A stretch of 6,398 nucleotides of DNA, taken from assembly GCA_016213865.1 (NCBI GenBank), contig JACQZL010000195.1:1-6398 (forward strand), written 5' to 3'. The translations under genes were made by a program, and so were the position numbers. Under the pieces are notes generated by a model. That model worked only from the letters and a program-made list of their open reading frames with translations, ran no database searches and was not told the DNA's origin. Below, in pieces: positions 5,434 through 6,398 of this stretch; the first letter of the stretch is position 1, and the number at the start of each line of letters is the position of its first letter. Source of the stretch: Candidatus Rifleibacteriota bacterium. GTDB taxonomy: Bacteria > UBP17 > UBA6191 > JACPRK01.

Positions 5434-5472
5434 GGGGACGCGACTCACCCGGGAACCGAGTCGCGGGTCCCC
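5434..5472. repeat. REP-like palindrome overlapping the end of the protease gene
   Basis: GGGGAC-GCGACTC (5434-5446) pairs with GAGTCGC-GG-GTCCCC (5458-5472). This gives 13 base pairs with a two-base bulge and an 11-nt loop containing CCCGGG. In the protease reading frame the first arm and loop encode the last residues (GTRDSVPG), and the stop codon TGA (5447-5445) lies at the edge of the second arm. The hairpin can act as a terminator for the protease transcript, though only a weak T-containing tail (GATTTC) follows. Its sequence is unrelated to the other two palindromes in the window. Confidence 0.6.
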
Positions 5473-6398
5473 AATCTATGAACAGCGTAGGCCAGAAGCG
5501 CGGCCAGGGCACCAACGGCCACCCGCGCCCACGGCGACGAGAACGCCAGGAAGAGAGAGGCCGTGTTGAATCCCGAGTGCGCCAGGATCGACGCCCGCAG
5601 GCCGCCCCCCAGGGCGAACACTCCCCCACAGAGCAGGCCCAGTGCCAGCGAGGGCCAGAACTGCCCTGCCAGGAAGTAATGAGGAATGGCGAAGAACAGG
5701 CTCGAGACGAGCAGCCCCGCGAGCGGCCGGCCGCTCGAGGCGACCGCCGACCGGTAGAGCAGCCCCCGAAAGAAGATCTCTTCGCAGATGGGCCCCGAGA
5801 CCAGCGCCGCGAAGAGCCACAGGAACCCCAGGACCGCCGCCTTCGAACCGAGCAGCCCCTCCAGCGTGGCGATGCCCGAGCGGGCCTGGCTCGACTGGAC
5901 GAAGCCCCAGACCAGCACCGCTCCCAGCCCGAAGGTCACGGCCAGGCGCGGCGCCCGCCAACCCCGGCCTTGCCAGGCTGCGCCGATCGAGTAGCCCTTG
6001 GCCCCGAGGTACCCGGCCGTGGCGAGAGCGAGGGCGAGCTGGCTGCCCAGCAGGGCGGCCATCCCAAGGACCCCCTGGGCTGCCGCGCCCATCCCCGTCG
6101 TGAGCGCGATTGCGACGTTGGTAAGCAGATAGAGGCAGATGTAGGCGTCGAAGATGATGAACGCCTCGCCGAAGCGCAGGCCCGGCCCGGCCGACAGGAG
6201 CGTTGCCTGATCGTAGTACTCCAGCCGCTGCGCAGCCTTCTCGAGGACGAAGTGGACCAGCAGGGCCGTGACCGCGAACAGGGCCAGCCGGTTGGGCACG
6301 GCCAACGGGAAGATCAGCGCCAGCGCTCCCAGACTGCCTGTCAGGTAGAAGAGCGAGGCCGCGGTCAAGGTCGCGCCTTGCTGCTTGAAGAGCGCGTT
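5445..6398 (-). CDS. CPBP-family intramembrane glutamic endopeptidase (5'-partial)
   Basis: The frame is open to the right edge and still protein-like there (NALFKQQGATLTAASLFYL). The visible 317 residues are therefore the C-terminal part; the TTG at 6368 is a possible but unconvincing start. Numbering from that TTG, the three CPBP (Rce1-like, ABI/CAAX protease) motifs are present: EExxxR at Glu196, Glu197 and Arg201 (GPICEEIFFRG); FxxxH at Phe226-His230 (FFAIPH); and HxxxN at His264-Asn268 (HSGFN). The catalytic residues are thus intact. About eight hydrophobic segments are visible, making it a polytopic inner-membrane protein. Members process prenylated proteins in eukaryotes; bacterial ones act in peptide or bacteriocin maturation, immunity or membrane-protein proteolysis. 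The substrate here is unknown. The long N-terminal membrane region could mean a fusion to another membrane domain beyond the window. The C-terminus is encoded within a palindromic repeat. Confidence 0.85.
   Translation of the reverse strand, partial: NALFKQQGATLTAASLFYLTGSLGALALIFPLAVPNRLALFAVTALLVHFVLEKAAQRLEYYDQATLLSAGPGLRFGEAFIIFDAYICLYLLTNVAIALTTGMGAAAQGVLGMAALLGSQLALALATAGYLGAKGYSIGAAWQGRGWRAPRLAVTFGLGAVLVWGFVQSSQARSGIATLEGLLGSKAAVLGFLWLFAALVSGPICEEIFFRGLLYRSAVASSGRPLAGLLVSSLFFAIPHYFLAGQFWPSLALGLLCGGVFALGGGLRASILAHSGFNTASLFLAFSSPWARVAVGALAALLAYAVHRLGTRDSVPG

Overview
This window looks like chromosomal DNA from a GC-rich, diderm (outer-membrane) bacterium. Two products carry lipoprotein signal peptides, one carries an ordinary Sec signal peptide, and codon third positions are mostly G or C. 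Gene content and style (FnIII lipoprotein, TPR lipoprotein, CPBP membrane protease, orphan secreted proteins, several kinds of short intergenic palindrome) would fit an uncultivated deeply branching phylum. No marker gene is present, so I do not name the organism. No tRNA, rRNA, CRISPR array, transposase, phage gene or recognisable defence system is visible.

Layout. Bases 1-324 have no gene I can support. They hold an inverted pair of nearly identical 26-nt hairpin modules (50-135), the first of which also forms a good rho-independent terminator, followed by a sigma70-like promoter (254-282). Bases 325-1476 (+) encode a secreted coiled-coil protein of unknown function, closed by a 13-bp hairpin terminator (1496-1529). 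Convergent to it, 1549-1755 (-) encodes a 68-residue four-cysteine protein with a very good ribosome binding site.

From about 1995 to the right edge everything is on the minus strand, in transcription order: a CPBP-family intramembrane protease (5445-6398, 5' end outside the window), a TPR-repeat lipoprotein (3929-5371), and a lipoprotein with fibronectin type III domains (3787-1995). The last is split by a change of reading frame near 3510-3526. Its signal peptide and half an FnIII domain lie in one frame, and the remaining FnIII domains plus a beta-rich C-terminal region lie in another. Inserting one base would give a continuous 597-residue protein, but the first FnIII domain also seems to lack its last strands, so a larger deletion is possible.

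How they may work together. The three minus-strand genes all act at or beyond the membrane: a membrane protease, a periplasm-facing TPR scaffold anchored by lipid, and a lipid-anchored multi-FnIII adhesion or scaffold protein. The gaps between them (73 and 141 nt) contain palindromic elements, and a promoter may lie directly before the TPR gene, so they need not form one operon. The most unusual signals are the intergenic palindromes: three sequence-unrelated REP-like elements in 6.4 kb, one of which supplies the last codons and the stop of the protease gene. I do not see a clear new biological system here. The repeats, the broken FnIII gene and the two orphan small or secreted proteins are the parts worth following.
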